From Opitutales bacterium (GTDB taxonomy: Bacteria > Verrucomicrobiota > Verrucomicrobiia > Opitutales > Coraliomargaritaceae), in NCBI GenBank assembly GCA_030729385.1, contig JANQXM010000033.1, positions 1-64,000 of the forward strand: a DNA stretch of 64,000 bases. The letters are read 5' to 3'. Below the pieces are notes generated by a model. It was not told the origin of the DNA and did no database searches. It was given only the letters and a program-made list of their open reading frames with translations. The stretch's first letter is position 1, and every line of letters begins with the position of its first letter. The translations under genes were made by a program, and so were the position numbers. Shown piece by piece: positions 1-9,227 of this stretch.

Positions 1-33
1 AATTAAACCGTCCAGACTAACACATGCTCTGGC

Positions 34-516
34 TCAGTTTGGGTAACTCGACCAACGCCCAACGAGCTGCGCGCTCAATTCACGCCCGTCATTCAATTCA
101 ACCAGTATCTCATCTGCCGCCGCACCGTCCTCGGTCGAGATCACATGGTTGTTAGTCAAAATATAACCCTCTGCCGAAATCACGACACCCGAGCCAATAC
201 CTTGAGGCACACGGCGCTCCTCAAATGTGGGTGCTTTCTGACGTGGCAGCGGCAATCCAAAATAGCGCCGCATCAACTCCTCGCGAGGATCCATTCCACC
301 AGAACGTATCACCTTCAATATCCGTGCTGAATGCACAGACACCACCGCCTCTTTCGCGGGCTTAATAACAGGCGCGTAGCTCGTTAAATATTTTGGATCA
401 TCGCGATCCATCGGCGGGCTATCTAGAGGCAAATCAAAGCCTTTAGCTTGACTAGCCGACACCGAAATAAAGAGAAACGCGACAATACATTTAATCGATT
501 GAAATCCAACTCTCAT
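34..516 (-). pseudogene. Truncated HtrA/DegP-type trypsin-like serine protease
   Basis: The 160-residue product starts with a signal peptide (hydrophobic core about residues 9-20, likely cut after SQA at 22-24). It continues into the first beta-barrel of a DegP/HtrA protease, with the GSGVVIS and ILTNNHVI motifs placing the catalytic His at about 124. Family members then have an Asp in a DxxTDLAV-like motif, a GNSGG serine and usually PDZ domains. Here the reading frame stops right after ELSAQLVGR, and none of the three frames over the last 36 bases of the window resumes the family sequence. Two of the three catalytic residues are therefore missing, so the fragment should be inactive. It could be a real pseudogene, a rearrangement breakpoint or an assembly join. 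It lies 74 bp downstream of metG on the same strand. Confidence 0.6.
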
Positions 517-590
517 AGATACCTCACTAAAACAAGCACCGCAAACAGTGCAAGATTTAGACCGAGAAATACCCGTAGAAAATGGATGCG

Positions 591-2132
591 TTACGCCTTA
601 CGTTCTGGGCGCGGAAACAAGATCGCCTTTTCACCAAGCGTGCAACCTTCGAGAGTATTACCCCAAACCAATTGCCCATCGAGACGATCAAAACTTGGAG
701 CGCCTACCAAGCCGCGGATCTTCTCAGAAATTTCCGGCATGACTGGCGTCAACATGACCACCGCCAAACGCAAAGCCTCTGCCATATAGGCAAGCGAGGT
801 ATGCAGTTTTGCCTGATCTGCTGGATCTTCCGACTTAGCAAGTTTCCAAGGTGCACGTGTTTCGGCATACTTGTTAATGCCTGATACGAATGTGAAAATA
901 CGGTCCAATGCCTTGTGAAACTGAAAGCCCTCGAAGAGCGGCATGAGTTCAACTTCGACTTCCGACCACAAATCCTTGAGCGCTTTTTCCGGCTCTTCTT
1001 CGACACTAGCAGCCGGCACCTTACCTTCGGTGTAACGACCACCCATGTTCAATAGACGGCTGACTAGGTTACCCAAGTCATTCGCCAAGTCACTATTGTA
1101 GCGGCTCATAAACAACTCGATCGAAAATTCGCTATCCTGACCAACGTTCATTTCACGAGTCACAAAATAGCGAAAAGCGTCTGTGCCAAACTGCTCGATA
1201 AGATCCAGCGGATTGACCACTTCTCCTGTGCTCTTCGACATCTTCGCACCCGAGCTCAACCACCAACCATGAACGAGGAAGCTCTTGGGCAATTCGATAT
1301 CCAGCGCCTTCAACATAATCGGCCAATAAATCGCATGCGGTGGCACCAAAATGTCTTTACCGATCACGTGGTAATCCGCTGGCCAATTCTTTTCAAACTC
1401 GTCGGTGCCATAGCCCGCCGCAGTGATATAGTTCGTCAAAGCATCGAACCAAACATAAGTTACGAAATTAGAATCGAACGGCAACTCGATGCCCCACTCC
1501 AAACGCTCTTTTGGTCGCGAGATACAGAGATCGTTGAGTGGCTCTTTTTTTAAGAACTGCATCACATCCGCACTGCGGAAGCGTGGATAAATCATGCTCT
1601 CATTGCTCTGAATCGTTTCGATCAACCAGTCCTGATATTGGGCGAGCTTGAAGAAATAATTACTCTCCGTCACTTGGACGACTTCGCCATAAATCTCAGG
1701 CCACTTACCATCGACCTTCTCTTTTTCAGTCACGAACTGCTCCTGGCGCACACTATAGAAGCCGTTGTAGTCTGCTTTATAGATTTCGCCCTTATCAAAC
1801 AGCTTCTGTAAAATATCCTGCACCACATTTTTATGACGAGTCTCCGTCGTGCGAATGTAGTCATCGTTCGAAATCGATAAACGCTCACAAAGACCCTGAA
1901 ACTCCTTTGCCAAACTGTTGCAAATCTCGATCGGAGGCACGCCCTGCTTCTCAGCTGCCATTTGCACTTTCTGCCCGTGCTCGTCCAGACCAGTAACGAA
2001 TTTCACCTCATCGCCCATCAAACGACGGAAACGTGCGACGATATCGGTCAGCACTTTTTCGTAGGCATGCCCCAAGTGTGGCGAGCCATTGGCGTAGTCA
2101 ATTGCGGTAGTGATGTAGAATTTCTTGCTCAT
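591..2132 (-). CDS. metG: Methionyl-tRNA synthetase
   Basis: This class I aminoacyl-tRNA synthetase charges tRNA-Met with methionine in the cytoplasm. The HIGH-type motif is HLGH at residues 19-22 and the KMSKS loop is at residues 297-301. The connective peptide region contains [10 protein letters not shown] and no cysteine knuckles, which points to the zinc-free form. At 513 residues it is the short version without the C-terminal EMAP-like tRNA-binding domain. The start was set at the ATG at 2132 because [13 protein letters not shown] is the usual N-terminus; the frame stays open for 24 more codons upstream, but those do not resemble the family. No clear Shine-Dalgarno sequence is seen. It is divergent from lexA across about 157 bp. 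Confidence 0.95.
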   Translation of the reverse strand: MSKKFYITTAIDYANGSPHLGHAYEKVLTDIVARFRRLMGDEVKFVTGLDEHGQKVQMAAEKQGVPPIEICNSLAKEFQGLCERLSISNDDYIRTTETRHKNVVQDILQKLFDKGEIYKADYNGFYSVRQEQFVTEKEKVDGKWPEIYGEVVQVTESNYFFKLAQYQDWLIETIQSNESMIYPRFRSADVMQFLKKEPLNDLCISRPKERLEWGIELPFDSNFVTYVWFDALTNYITAAGYGTDEFEKNWPADYHVIGKDILVPPHAIYWPIMLKALDIELPKSFLVHGWWLSSGAKMSKSTGEVVNPLDLIEQFGTDAFRYFVTREMNVGQDSEFSIELFMSRYNSDLANDLGNLVSRLLNMGGRYTEGKVPAASVEEEPEKALKDLWSEVEVELMPLFEGFQFHKALDRIFTFVSGINKYAETRAPWKLAKSEDPADQAKLHTSLAYMAEALRLAVVMLTPVMPEISEKIRGLVGAPSFDRLDGQLVWGNTLEGCTLGEKAILFPRPERKA

Positions 2133-2250
2133 GAAAACCGAGGACGTTGGGCAATTTACCACCACGGCGCAAGTCCGTAGGCAAAAGAGTCTAGAAACAA
2201 TCAAAACAAGCGCATTTGCGCCAAAAACCGCACCAAACAGCGACTACCAC

Positions 2251-2289
2251 TTGACAATGGACAAGTGTTCACCTAAACAAGTGAACACT
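2251..2289 (+). promoter_or_regulatory. lexA promoter with overlapping palindromic operator
   Basis: A TTGACA box (2251-2256) is followed after 17 bp by TAAACA (2274-2279), a plausible promoter. Overlapping it is a perfect inverted repeat, AGTGTTCAC at 2264-2272 and GTGAACACT at 2281-2289, with an 8-bp spacer. The second arm touches the lexA start codon at 2290. The TGTTC/GAACA half-sites resemble LexA boxes, so this is probably the autoregulatory SOS operator. The predicted transcription start would fall at or next to the ATG, which fits the lack of a Shine-Dalgarno sequence. Confidence 0.65.
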
Positions 2290-2931
2290 ATGAAAGATCT
2301 GACTACTCGGCAAAAAGAAATCCTCACTTTCATCGAACACCACGAATGGCGCAACGGCTACTGGCCAAGTATTCGTGAGATTCAAGAGAAGTTCGGCTTC
2401 CGCAGCACCAATGCGGTCATGGGGCACCTCCGAGCACTAGAAAAGAAGGAAGCCATCGAACGCATTCCCGGCCAAGCCCGCACCTTTCGAATCAATCGTC
2501 CCGATAGCCCCGAAATCCCCTCCATGCCAGACGATGCCACCGAGGTGGTCGACATCCCAGTCATGGGCGACATCGCTGCAGGCTACCCCGACCGCGTCGA
2601 GCCCGCCGGCGAGATTGGCCGTCTTCAAGTCGACATCCAAAGCGCTGGCTTCTCCAGCCGCCGACGCACCTTTGCCCTTCAAGTGCGTGGCGAAAGTATG
2701 GTCGATGCAGAAATTTACGATGGTGACATGGTCATCATCGAACCCCGCGACGCCCACGACGGCGATATCGTGGCGGCGTTGATCGATGGCGAAACCACAC
2801 TTAAGCGCTACATTAAGAAACCGGGCGAACACCCCTATCTCAAAGCTGAGAATAAATTTTACCCGGAGCTCTACCCCGTCACAGAGCTCTGTGTGCAAGG
2901 CGTCGCCAAAGCAGTGGTCCGGAATTTGTAA
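2290..2931 (+). CDS. lexA: LexA repressor, SOS response regulator
   Basis: LexA represses DNA-damage genes and inactivates itself by self-cleavage when RecA filaments form. The 213-residue protein has an N-terminal winged helix (about 1-70, with RQKEILTFI and SIREIQEKFGF) and a C-terminal S24 peptidase domain. The scissile Ala-Gly bond is A97-G98 in GDIAAGYP, the nucleophile is S136 in GESMVDA, and the general base is K172 in TTLKRY. The start is the ATG at 2290, since upstream codons lie in the promoter/operator and do not match the family. The palindrome ending one base before the ATG argues for autorepression. A 7-bp stem (TTCAGCC 2941-2947, GGCTGAA 2953-2959) follows the stop but has only a weak T-run. 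Confidence 0.95.
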   Translation: MKDLTTRQKEILTFIEHHEWRNGYWPSIREIQEKFGFRSTNAVMGHLRALEKKEAIERIPGQARTFRINRPDSPEIPSMPDDATEVVDIPVMGDIAAGYPDRVEPAGEIGRLQVDIQSAGFSSRRRTFALQVRGESMVDAEIYDGDMVIIEPRDAHDGDIVAALIDGETTLKRYIKKPGEHPYLKAENKFYPELYPVTELCVQGVAKAVVRNL

Positions 2932-3049
2932 ACTAACGCATTCAGCCAACTAGGCTGAAACCGCTCACTTTACACTTTCACTTTTAGCGCTTCGACGCGG
3001 ATTATGCAATAGGATGAGATGTGTGCTTTGCAACTGAAGCGCAAGGGAG

Positions 3050-3077
3050 CGTATATATATATATATATATATATACG
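3050..3077. repeat. (TA)12 dinucleotide tract inside a 28-bp palindrome
   Basis: An uninterrupted (TA)12 run spans 3052-3075 and is bounded by CG on both sides, so that the whole 28 bp is self-complementary. Long TA runs are rare in bacterial chromosomes of moderate GC. The tract may melt easily, extrude as a cruciform, or vary in length by slippage. Confidence 0.85.
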
Positions 3078-3147
3078 TGACTGCAGTGCGGATAGGCAGC
3101 TAAAGTGCGCATGTCGCCTAAGAGTTTTACGAACACCATATGGGTGA

Positions 3148-3180
3148 CCACATTTTTGATGCGATGCATTAGAAATGTGG
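3148..3180. repeat. Spaced inverted repeat upstream of the VOC gene
   Basis: CCACATTT at 3148-3155 and AAATGTGG at 3173-3180 are perfect 8-bp arms separated by 17 bp. It lies about 85 bp upstream of the VOC-family gene, so it could be an operator or a folded leader; function unknown. Confidence 0.5.
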
Positions 3181-3265
3181 CTGATCTATCATTACTTAGA
3201 CACCTAGAATTCCCATTCGGAAAACTCGTTTGCATTATTCGCGTTCAAAGTATTACTCTGAAGTT

Positions 3266-3652
3266 ATGCCTGTTACATTCGACCACACCCGTATCCGCGT
3301 CTCCAATTTAGAGCAATCCATCGACTGGTATTGCCAAACCTGTGGCTTCGAAGTCCTTCGCCGCACAGACAAATCGCCCAGCGGCAATCAACTTGCGCAC
3401 CTCCAGATACCTGGCAGCGCCCACAAGCTGGAGCTCACCCACTCGGCCGACTACGAAGTCAATGTGCCGGAAGACCTCGCCCATACTTGTATCCGCGTCG
3501 ACGACATCGCCGCCTATTGCGAAATGCTCGAAGGCTTGGATCTTAAAATCGACCTCTGGCCCAGCAAATGGCGCGAGAAATTCATCGATGGCAAAAAGAT
3601 GGCCTTCATCACCGATCCCGACGGCTACGAAGTCGAGATCCTAGAGCACTAA
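3266..3652 (+). CDS. VOC superfamily protein, glyoxalase I-like
   Basis: The 128-residue protein has two beta-alpha-beta-beta-beta modules typical of vicinal oxygen chelate metalloenzymes. Four residues sit where glyoxalase I binds its metal: H7 (FDHTRIRV), E56 (HKLELTH), H73 (LAHTCIRV) and E124 (DPDGYEVEILE). Lactoylglutathione lyase is the closest functional match, but the family is broad and the true substrate cannot be told from sequence. The ATG at 3266 was chosen because MPVTFDHTRIRV is the usual VOC N-terminus; an in-frame ATG 12 codons earlier adds unrelated residues. It converges on ispF with only 10 bp between the stops. Confidence 0.8.
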   Translation: MPVTFDHTRIRVSNLEQSIDWYCQTCGFEVLRRTDKSPSGNQLAHLQIPGSAHKLELTHSADYEVNVPEDLAHTCIRVDDIAAYCEMLEGLDLKIDLWPSKWREKFIDGKKMAFITDPDGYEVEILEH

Positions 3653-3662
3653 GCGAGACTGA

Positions 3663-4142
3663 CTACTCGCCAACAGCTGTCACGATGACAGTTGCGTGAA
3701 TACCTAAGCCGCGACCCACGTCGTTCAATTGCTCACCCGTCGTTGCGGTGATGCACACGTCCGCGACTTCCAAGCCTAGCAAACCCGCAATCGATTCGCG
3801 GATCACAGGGACTTTTGGGTCGATCTTCGGACGCAAGCATTCCAGCGCAATCGAAACATGGCTCAACCGCCAGTCTCCCAGACTCTCCAGAGCCACTGCT
3901 AGATAAGCCTTACTATCGGTCACCCCAGCACGGCACATTTTGTCCGCCACAGCACCGATCACCGTCACACCGGTCACGCCGCTGATCGCGTCGGTCAATG
4001 CGTGTAAAATCACATCCGCATCACTATTACCGGAAAGTGCGGGTGCGTCGTCAAAGACGACACCACCCAGCACAAAAGGCTTCTCTGTTTCGCCTTCGAC
4101 GAAACGATGACTATCCAGCCCCAGTCCGGTTTTAACTTTCAC
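3663..4142 (-). CDS. ispF: 2-C-methyl-D-erythritol 2,4-cyclodiphosphate synthase (divergent)
   Basis: IspF converts CDP-ME 2-phosphate to the cyclic diphosphate in the MEP isoprenoid pathway and works as a trimer. The product is 159 residues, the usual length. Metal-site residues D10 and H12 (GLDSHRF) and H47 (DADVILHALTD) are present, as is the C-terminal TATTGEQL...GRGLGI motif. Two spots are unusual: the loop that normally reads DIG..FP is VIGAVADKMC, and the EKLGFTGRG motif is EQLNDVGRG. The overall match is still good, so ispF is the best call. It follows ndk by 3 bp and is probably cotranscribed with it. Confidence 0.85.
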   Translation of the reverse strand: MKVKTGLGLDSHRFVEGETEKPFVLGGVVFDDAPALSGNSDADVILHALTDAISGVTGVTVIGAVADKMCRAGVTDSKAYLAVALESLGDWRLSHVSIALECLRPKIDPKVPVIRESIAGLLGLEVADVCITATTGEQLNDVGRGLGIHATVIVTAVGE

Positions 4143-4145
4143 AGT

Positions 4146-4550
4146 CTATAGCTCAGGAAAGAAGCGCTTTTTCTCAGCAATCGCTGCCGCTGGGCTATCA
4201 GAAGCATGCACCACATTGCGCATCATATCAGTGCCTAAATCACCACGAATCGTGCCTTTAGGTGCATCTGCAGAATTTGTAGGTCCGAGTAATTCGCGCA
4301 CCTTGGCAATCACATCATCGCCAGCAAGTATCATTGGCATCACTGGACGGCTGCTCATGAAGCCTTCAATCTCAGGAAAGAAAGGTTTATCCGCAACGTG
4401 CGAGTAATGCTCACGAAGAATCGCGCTATCAAGACGCATAATCTTGGATGCAATGATCTCGAAACCAGCTTGCTCGAAACGTGAAATAACCTCACCTGCA
4501 ATGCGTTTTTCCATGCAGTCTGGTTTAAGAATAATAAGTGTTTGTTCCAT
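4146..4550 (-). CDS. ndk: Nucleoside diphosphate kinase
   Basis: Ndk passes the terminal phosphate of ATP to other nucleoside diphosphates through a phosphohistidine, balancing the NTP and dNTP pools. The 134-residue protein begins with the typical TLIILKPDCMEK and carries the active-site His115 in RNVVHASDSP, which is the NxxHGSDS motif with Ala in place of Gly. FMSSRPVMPMIL matches the family segment around the nucleotide site. The C-terminus ends AEKKRFFPEL, slightly shorter than E. coli Ndk. ispF follows after 3 bp. A terminator-like hairpin of the upstream lol operon lies just before it. Confidence 0.93.
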   Translation of the reverse strand: MEQTLIILKPDCMEKRIAGEVISRFEQAGFEIIASKIMRLDSAILREHYSHVADKPFFPEIEGFMSSRPVMPMILAGDDVIAKVRELLGPTNSADAPKGTIRGDLGTDMMRNVVHASDSPAAAIAEKKRFFPEL

Positions 4551-4606
4551 AAGTCTTTAAATAAAAGCACCATCGAATGGCTAAAGAGTCCACCGATGAC
4601 AAGATA

Positions 4607-4643
4607 AAAGGCCACATCAGATAGGAGGATTACCTTATCTGAT
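4607..4643 (-). terminator. Probable terminator of the lol operon
   Basis: Arms ATCAGATA (4616-4623) and TATCTGAT (4636-4643) form an 8-bp stem right after the lolD stop. Read on the minus strand, the stem is followed by GTGGCCTTTT. The short T-run makes it a moderate intrinsic terminator. Confidence 0.55.
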
Positions 4644-4646
4644 CAC

Positions 4647-5345
4647 TCAACTAAACTGCCCCAAATGCAATTGCAATTGCCGCTGTGTTCGCGCAGCAAA
4701 GTCAGGGTTATGTGTGACTAAGACCAAGCTTTTTTCTTCTTCGGTTGCGAGAGACAATAGAAGCTCCATCACCGCCTCACCTGTCGCTTCGTCCAAATTA
4801 CCTGTCGGCTCATCAGCCAAGACCAATGGCGGATTGTTGATCAATGCGCGGGCCACCGCCACACGCTGACGCTCGCCACCTGAAAGCTTAGTCGAGCTAT
4901 GCTTCAAGCGATGCCCCATCCCAACTTTCTTCAAAAGCGCCTCTGCGCGATCCACTACAGCTCGATCGACTCGACCGGCGATACGTGCGCCGAGCAAGAC
5001 GTTCTCAAGTGCATTCAGCTCCGGCGCCAAGTAGTAAGCTTGAAATACAAAACCGATAAATTTCGCCCGCCGTGCAGCCAGCCAAGAAAGCGAACGTTTG
5101 GAGACACTTTCCCCATTCCACAACAGGTCGCCACTCTCTGCCGTCTCGAGTCCGGATAAAACATTCAACAAGGTCGACTTACCGCTACCGGACTCACCTC
5201 GAATGCTCACGGTTTCACCGCGCGAGATTTTAAAGTCGATACCGCTCAACACAGAGATTTCGCCCTCAAGCCCTCCGGGAAATGATTTCACCAGACCTCT
5301 GGACTCCAATAGTATGTCGCTTGAATTATTCACTACGCAAAGCAT
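4647..5345 (-). CDS. lolD: Lipoprotein-releasing system ATPase LolD
   Basis: LolD is the cytoplasmic ATPase of LolCDE, which extracts outer-membrane lipoproteins from the inner membrane for handover to LolA. The sequence has Walker [10 protein letters not shown], the Q-loop region [13 protein letters not shown], the signature [15 protein letters not shown], Walker [13 protein letters not shown] and the H-loop LVTHN. The start is taken at 5345 ([17 protein letters not shown]), giving 232 residues; 23 further codons are open upstream but would lie deep inside lolC. The start overlaps the end of lolC by 20 bp, so translation is probably coupled. MacB-type ATPases share these motifs, but the pairing with a LolC/E-type permease supports LolD. 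Confidence 0.88.
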   Translation of the reverse strand: MLCVVNNSSDILLESRGLVKSFPGGLEGEISVLSGIDFKISRGETVSIRGESGSGKSTLLNVLSGLETAESGDLLWNGESVSKRSLSWLAARRAKFIGFVFQAYYLAPELNALENVLLGARIAGRVDRAVVDRAEALLKKVGMGHRLKHSSTKLSGGERQRVAVARALINNPPLVLADEPTGNLDEATGEAVMELLLSLATEEEKSLVLVTHNPDFAARTQRQLQLHLGQFS

Positions 5346-6558
5346 CGGCGGGTTTAAGACGAGCAGCTCGCAAGGCGGGGACCAAACCCGCGAGCGTGGA
5401 AATAATAATAGCAAAACAAGTCACCGTCACAAAATCAGAGGCCAAATAATGCACTGGAATTTCATAGACGTCGTAGACCCCCAAGAAATTCACCTCCGAA
5501 TTGGTTAACTTCGTATAACCAACCAGAATCGGTCGACGAAAGTGTAAACAAAGCAATGCCATCCCAATGCCACAGACCGTGCCAATTGTGCCGATCACGA
5601 AACCCTGAAAACAAAAGCTATAAGCCACCTGCCTAGGTCTAGCACCCATCGCAACCAAGAGCCCGATTTCGCGTGTCTTACGCATCACCGCCATCATCAA
5701 AGCAATCGTGATTGAGAAAGAAGCCACTAGTATAATGAAAATGATGATGAACGAAATCACGCGTTTCTCCTGTTCGATTACAAAAAGAAAATCACGATTC
5801 GACTCTAACCAACTCACAGCCTCTAAGCCAGGGCGCAATACACGGGCTTCCAATTCATTCGAATACTCTAGGGCATCCACTCCGGGGCGTAGCTTAACAG
5901 ATATCCCATGCGCACCTTCATCTAGGCCATACAGTTCCTGCATCACACGCAGCGTGGAAATCATCATATTACCATCCACCTGCGGTGAACCTGTGCGAAA
6001 AAGACCGATAACGGTGAACTCACGCGGCAGCAAAACCTCATCTTTCTTCAAGCGCTCCAACATCAGCGGAGTGAAGACCTCAACCACAGAGCCAGGTCCC
6101 GCCTTCAAGGCATAAGCCAAACCTTCACCTAAAAAGACACCTTCATCATCAAAGTCGTCGAGGTTACCTAAAGTCAGGAAGCCCTCTAGATCGATCACTT
6201 CGGACTCTGCAATGGGATCAACACCACGAATCATTGGAAACTGTGGCCGGCTCTGATGCTGCAGCATCACGATCCCCTCAGCGAAAGGTGCCGCGGCAAC
6301 AACCATGTCTTCCTCCCGCAATTGCTCGATATAGGTCTCCCAATCGTAAACGACCTCATTCGAGCGTATCCGTATATCGCCCTGAGTTTCCACCAATCGC
6401 TGACGAATGCCTTCACCGAAACCATTCATCACACTCTGCACAATAATCAGCACGCAGACGCCCAACATCACCCCCATGATCGACATGAGAGAGAAGAAGG
6501 AAAAGAAACGCCCAGAAGGAAACAACTGCTTCAAGGCATGGTAAAGATACCAAGGCAT
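5326..6558 (-). CDS. lolC: Lipoprotein-releasing system permease LolC/LolE family
   Basis: The 410-residue permease has the LolC/E plan: one N-terminal membrane helix (about residues 19-45, with [15 protein letters not shown]), a large MacB-like periplasmic domain, then three helices (about 270-300, 315-345, 365-395) in an FtsX fold. It includes the [13 protein letters not shown] segment that couples FtsX permeases to their ATPase, and ends [17 protein letters not shown]. Only one permease gene is present, so the transporter is probably a homodimer as in organisms with a single LolF-type protein. The start is the ATG at 6558, preceded by GGGAGAGAAG; an in-frame ATG 32 codons upstream adds non-homologous residues. 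It overlaps lolD. Confidence 0.88.
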   Translation of the reverse strand: MPWYLYHALKQLFPSGRFFSFFSLMSIMGVMLGVCVLIIVQSVMNGFGEGIRQRLVETQGDIRIRSNEVVYDWETYIEQLREEDMVVAAAPFAEGIVMLQHQSRPQFPMIRGVDPIAESEVIDLEGFLTLGNLDDFDDEGVFLGEGLAYALKAGPGSVVEVFTPLMLERLKKDEVLLPREFTVIGLFRTGSPQVDGNMMISTLRVMQELYGLDEGAHGISVKLRPGVDALEYSNELEARVLRPGLEAVSWLESNRDFLFVIEQEKRVISFIIIFIILVASFSITIALMMAVMRKTREIGLLVAMGARPRQVAYSFCFQGFVIGTIGTVCGIGMALLCLHFRRPILVGYTKLTNSEVNFLGVYDVYEIPVHYLASDFVTVTCFAIIISTLAGLVPALRAARLKPADALRSE

Positions 6559-6616
6559 ACACTCTTCTCTCCCATCCTCCGTAGAAGGAAAAGAGAAAAA
6601 TGTAGACTCGCCCGAA

Positions 6617-9190
6617 CTAAGTTTCAGATGACACCTCATAAGGCGACCGCGCACGGTGCCCTCGAAGCACTGAAACGATCTCTCTCACGGTCGGCACAGA
6701 GGCACCCTTCGCACGATTTGCTGCACCGATATGGAATGCCAATGCCCACTGCGCACACAAGACCCGCCATGCCTGCAGGATGCTGTTCTTGGGATCATAA
6801 ATATCCGTCGATTCCGAAGAAACTCCGTTTAACTCCAACACCCGGATGCCCTCGCCCTCAGCCATCATCTCTCCACTCGGCACACGTAAATCAAATCGCC
6901 CGAAATAAAAGCCCTCATACGTCGACAGCAACTCATCCAACTTAAGACGCAGCGCTTCACTTTTGTAACGATTGCCATCAAGGAAGATAGCACCTCGGCA
7001 ATGCGTGCCCAGTTCGACTAACTGTATGTGCGCACCATCCTCAGGCACTTCACCCAGTCGAGCCCCGTTCACTTTTAAATAATGCTTCGCCAAAGCCACC
7101 GCCCTTGCGTCATCCAAGATCAAGCGTTCTACCGTGCGCACACCGTCTCCGATCAACTCGGGCAAACGCTTCTCTGTGATTGAGAACAACTGACTCTCCT
7201 CGCAGGGTTCTCTTATATAAAAGACCCCAAACTCCACCCCGGAGATAAAGCGCTGAGCGATCACCAACTCCGTATTTTCACGCAAATACAACTCCGCTTG
7301 GGTCTGATCATGGATCACAGCCACACCCTCACCTCGTTGACCGATATTGGGCTTCAAAACCAGAGGCCAGGTGAGCGCCTGCGCCTCTTGGAAATCTGAC
7401 AACGCCCGCAGCCGATCCCCTAAAGCATCCGAAGGCTGGATACACACCCAATCCGCAACACAATCAGCATTCGGATTGAGCGCAGCGAGGATTTCGCTCT
7501 TCGACTCCAAGGCCAAGCCGCTGGCAGGATACATACCTGGGTTACACGCCGCCCATACTGTCGCGCTGCGATAACGAACCGCCAACCAACAACCATAGAA
7601 AAACACCGGTAAATACACGGGCAACGCTGGCCAAAACTCCCACTGAGTTAAACGAACCCAACGACCGCGAATTGAGCGCCTGCCTCGATAAGTCATCGAC
7701 TGCGTGAGCAAATGCAGCACGACATACAAGCACACCAATCCGAGTGCGATTAAGGGCAACACAGCCACCCCAGATCGCTCCCACCACTGCATTAATGGTT
7801 GCCCCGCCAAATAAGCGACGGATACCAAAATCGGCGTCCACACTGCTGCGGCAACCGCCAACCATAAGCAAAAGCGTGGAAACGGCAGCTTCATGACCCC
7901 CGCGGTGATATAAGCAATCACACGACTTCCCGGAATAAAACGCGTCAGAAAAACAACCTTAAAGCCGCTTCGTTCATAGCCACTACGCAAACGAGTGAAC
8001 GAACTCCCCTCACTGGCCTTAGCGACAAAACTTAAACGCAAAGCACGACCACCCAAAATACGCCCAATCAAATACAAACCTAGGTCGCTTACAAAGATCC
8101 CCAAGAAACAACCGATGATCGCAGCAGGCAATGTGACAGCCCCACTCGCCGCCAAGATACCTCCAGCGATGCACGCTAAATCTTCTGAAAAGAAGACAAA
8201 TACGAATAGCAAAGTAGCCAGCATAGCATCCTGAAAAAACGATGGCTTTTCTGGCAGTTGGATGCTCGCCGCAGGTTGATCACCTCGGCGAAAGATTTCC
8301 AACATTGAGCCCCTGGCTTCAACCTTTTCAATAAACTGATTGAGCGCATCGGCATACAACTCCGTATCGCTGAACAATCCCAAATGCCCCCCGGGCAGTT
8401 CATAGAAATCCGCCTGAGGCAATAACATCGCATGTGCTTGAGCCGCCGCGAATGGCACCAAGCGATCATCGACCGCATGCAATATCAAAGCTGGGCTATC
8501 CAATTGCCTCAAAATGCTTTCATTCCGCCGCAGGTCGGTGTCCGCAAAGTTCTGCGCGGTGGCGGGACCAAACATCGGCGCGTCAAAATATCCGAAATGC
8601 GGCGTCAACCAACGCAACGACCAGAGAAAACCGCGATAGGCGGTATAGATCGGTTGGTTCCATTCATAACGCCCTAGTAGTTCATGCTCCTGGAGTCCGA
8701 CACCTGCGATGAAAGTCACACTAGCCATCCGCAATGGGGCACTATTGGTCAGCTCCAAGGCAACTGCACTACCCTGAGAATAACCGACTACATGGACCTG
8801 ATCGAGCGCCATCGCATCCATCCAGTCGAGCAATACTGCGACTTGATTCTCGGCCGAGTAACGCAACAAGTTTCGCTCAGTAAAGCCCAGACCGGGCAAA
8901 TCCGGAATCAAAATACGTCGCTCTGCACCAAGCGCTTTTGCCAACGGCAGCATGGCTCGACCAGCCATGGGGTTACCGTGCAACAACAGTATTGGCACCC
9001 CAGGTTTTTGTGGGTTCAAATCACGATAAGCCAAGCGCACACGACCACTGCTCGCCACCGAGGGTGCCACCTCGGCAACATAAACAAGTTGATCCACCTG
9101 CGGCGGAGACACCAGTCCACGAAACACTCGATATCCTGTAGATAGCACTAAGGCTAGTATCCATAATATGATAACGAATCTTAAACGCAT
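6617..9190 (-). CDS. Three-domain fusion: alpha/beta hydrolase, DedA-type membrane domain, ATP-grasp domain
   Basis: This 857-residue protein joins three modules. Residues 1-20 form a membrane anchor. Residues about 65-290 are an alpha/beta hydrolase with oxyanion motif LLHGNP, nucleophile S138 in GYSQG, acid D241/D242 in HAVDDRLVP and H269 in GGHLGL. Residues about 320-500 are a DedA/VTT (SNARE-associated) domain with several helices and the signature [16 protein letters not shown] near 417-432. Residues about 600-820 resemble an ATP-grasp ligase: [29 protein letters not shown], then FGRFDLRV and [10 protein letters not shown] as metal-binding segments. Each family is well known alone; the combination suggests one envelope-lipid or wall-precursor function, but the substrate is unknown. 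It lies between the NRDE gene and lolC in a minus-strand run. Confidence 0.85.
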   Translation of the reverse strand: MRLRFVIILWILALVLSTGYRVFRGLVSPPQVDQLVYVAEVAPSVASSGRVRLAYRDLNPQKPGVPILLLHGNPMAGRAMLPLAKALGAERRILIPDLPGLGFTERNLLRYSAENQVAVLLDWMDAMALDQVHVVGYSQGSAVALELTNSAPLRMASVTFIAGVGLQEHELLGRYEWNQPIYTAYRGFLWSLRWLTPHFGYFDAPMFGPATAQNFADTDLRRNESILRQLDSPALILHAVDDRLVPFAAAQAHAMLLPQADFYELPGGHLGLFSDTELYADALNQFIEKVEARGSMLEIFRRGDQPAASIQLPEKPSFFQDAMLATLLFVFVFFSEDLACIAGGILAASGAVTLPAAIIGCFLGIFVSDLGLYLIGRILGGRALRLSFVAKASEGSSFTRLRSGYERSGFKVVFLTRFIPGSRVIAYITAGVMKLPFPRFCLWLAVAAAVWTPILVSVAYLAGQPLMQWWERSGVAVLPLIALGLVCLYVVLHLLTQSMTYRGRRSIRGRWVRLTQWEFWPALPVYLPVFFYGCWLAVRYRSATVWAACNPGMYPASGLALESKSEILAALNPNADCVADWVCIQPSDALGDRLRALSDFQEAQALTWPLVLKPNIGQRGEGVAVIHDQTQAELYLRENTELVIAQRFISGVEFGVFYIREPCEESQLFSITEKRLPELIGDGVRTVERLILDDARAVALAKHYLKVNGARLGEVPEDGAHIQLVELGTHCRGAIFLDGNRYKSEALRLKLDELLSTYEGFYFGRFDLRVPSGEMMAEGEGIRVLELNGVSSESTDIYDPKNSILQAWRVLCAQWALAFHIGAANRAKGASVPTVREIVSVLRGHRARSPYEVSSET

Positions 9191-9227
9191 CTTTCTCTAC
9201 TTTTCAGATTCGCCCAAAGAATACCAA

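Larger units (their letters stand above)
2932..3265. other. Non-coding gap with several palindromes
   Basis: No convincing gene is seen in these roughly 330 bases. The gap holds the small hairpin after lexA, a (TA)12 tract and a spaced inverted repeat at 3148-3180. Open frames of 68-77 codons cross the TA tract but look like chance: low-complexity translation and no family resemblance. Confidence 0.6.

Noticed and set aside
2437-2949. 170-codon frame opposite lexA
   Set aside because: Antisense shadow of a confidently assigned gene; composition follows the lexA codon pattern.
3002-3311. Frames of 68-77 codons on both strands across the TA tract
   Set aside because: Low-complexity translation (repeated IYIYIY) and no conserved pattern.
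6256-6945. 229-codon plus-strand frame across lolC and the fusion gene
   Set aside because: Spans the border of two real genes on the opposite strand and has a His/Arg/Pro-rich translation typical of antisense.
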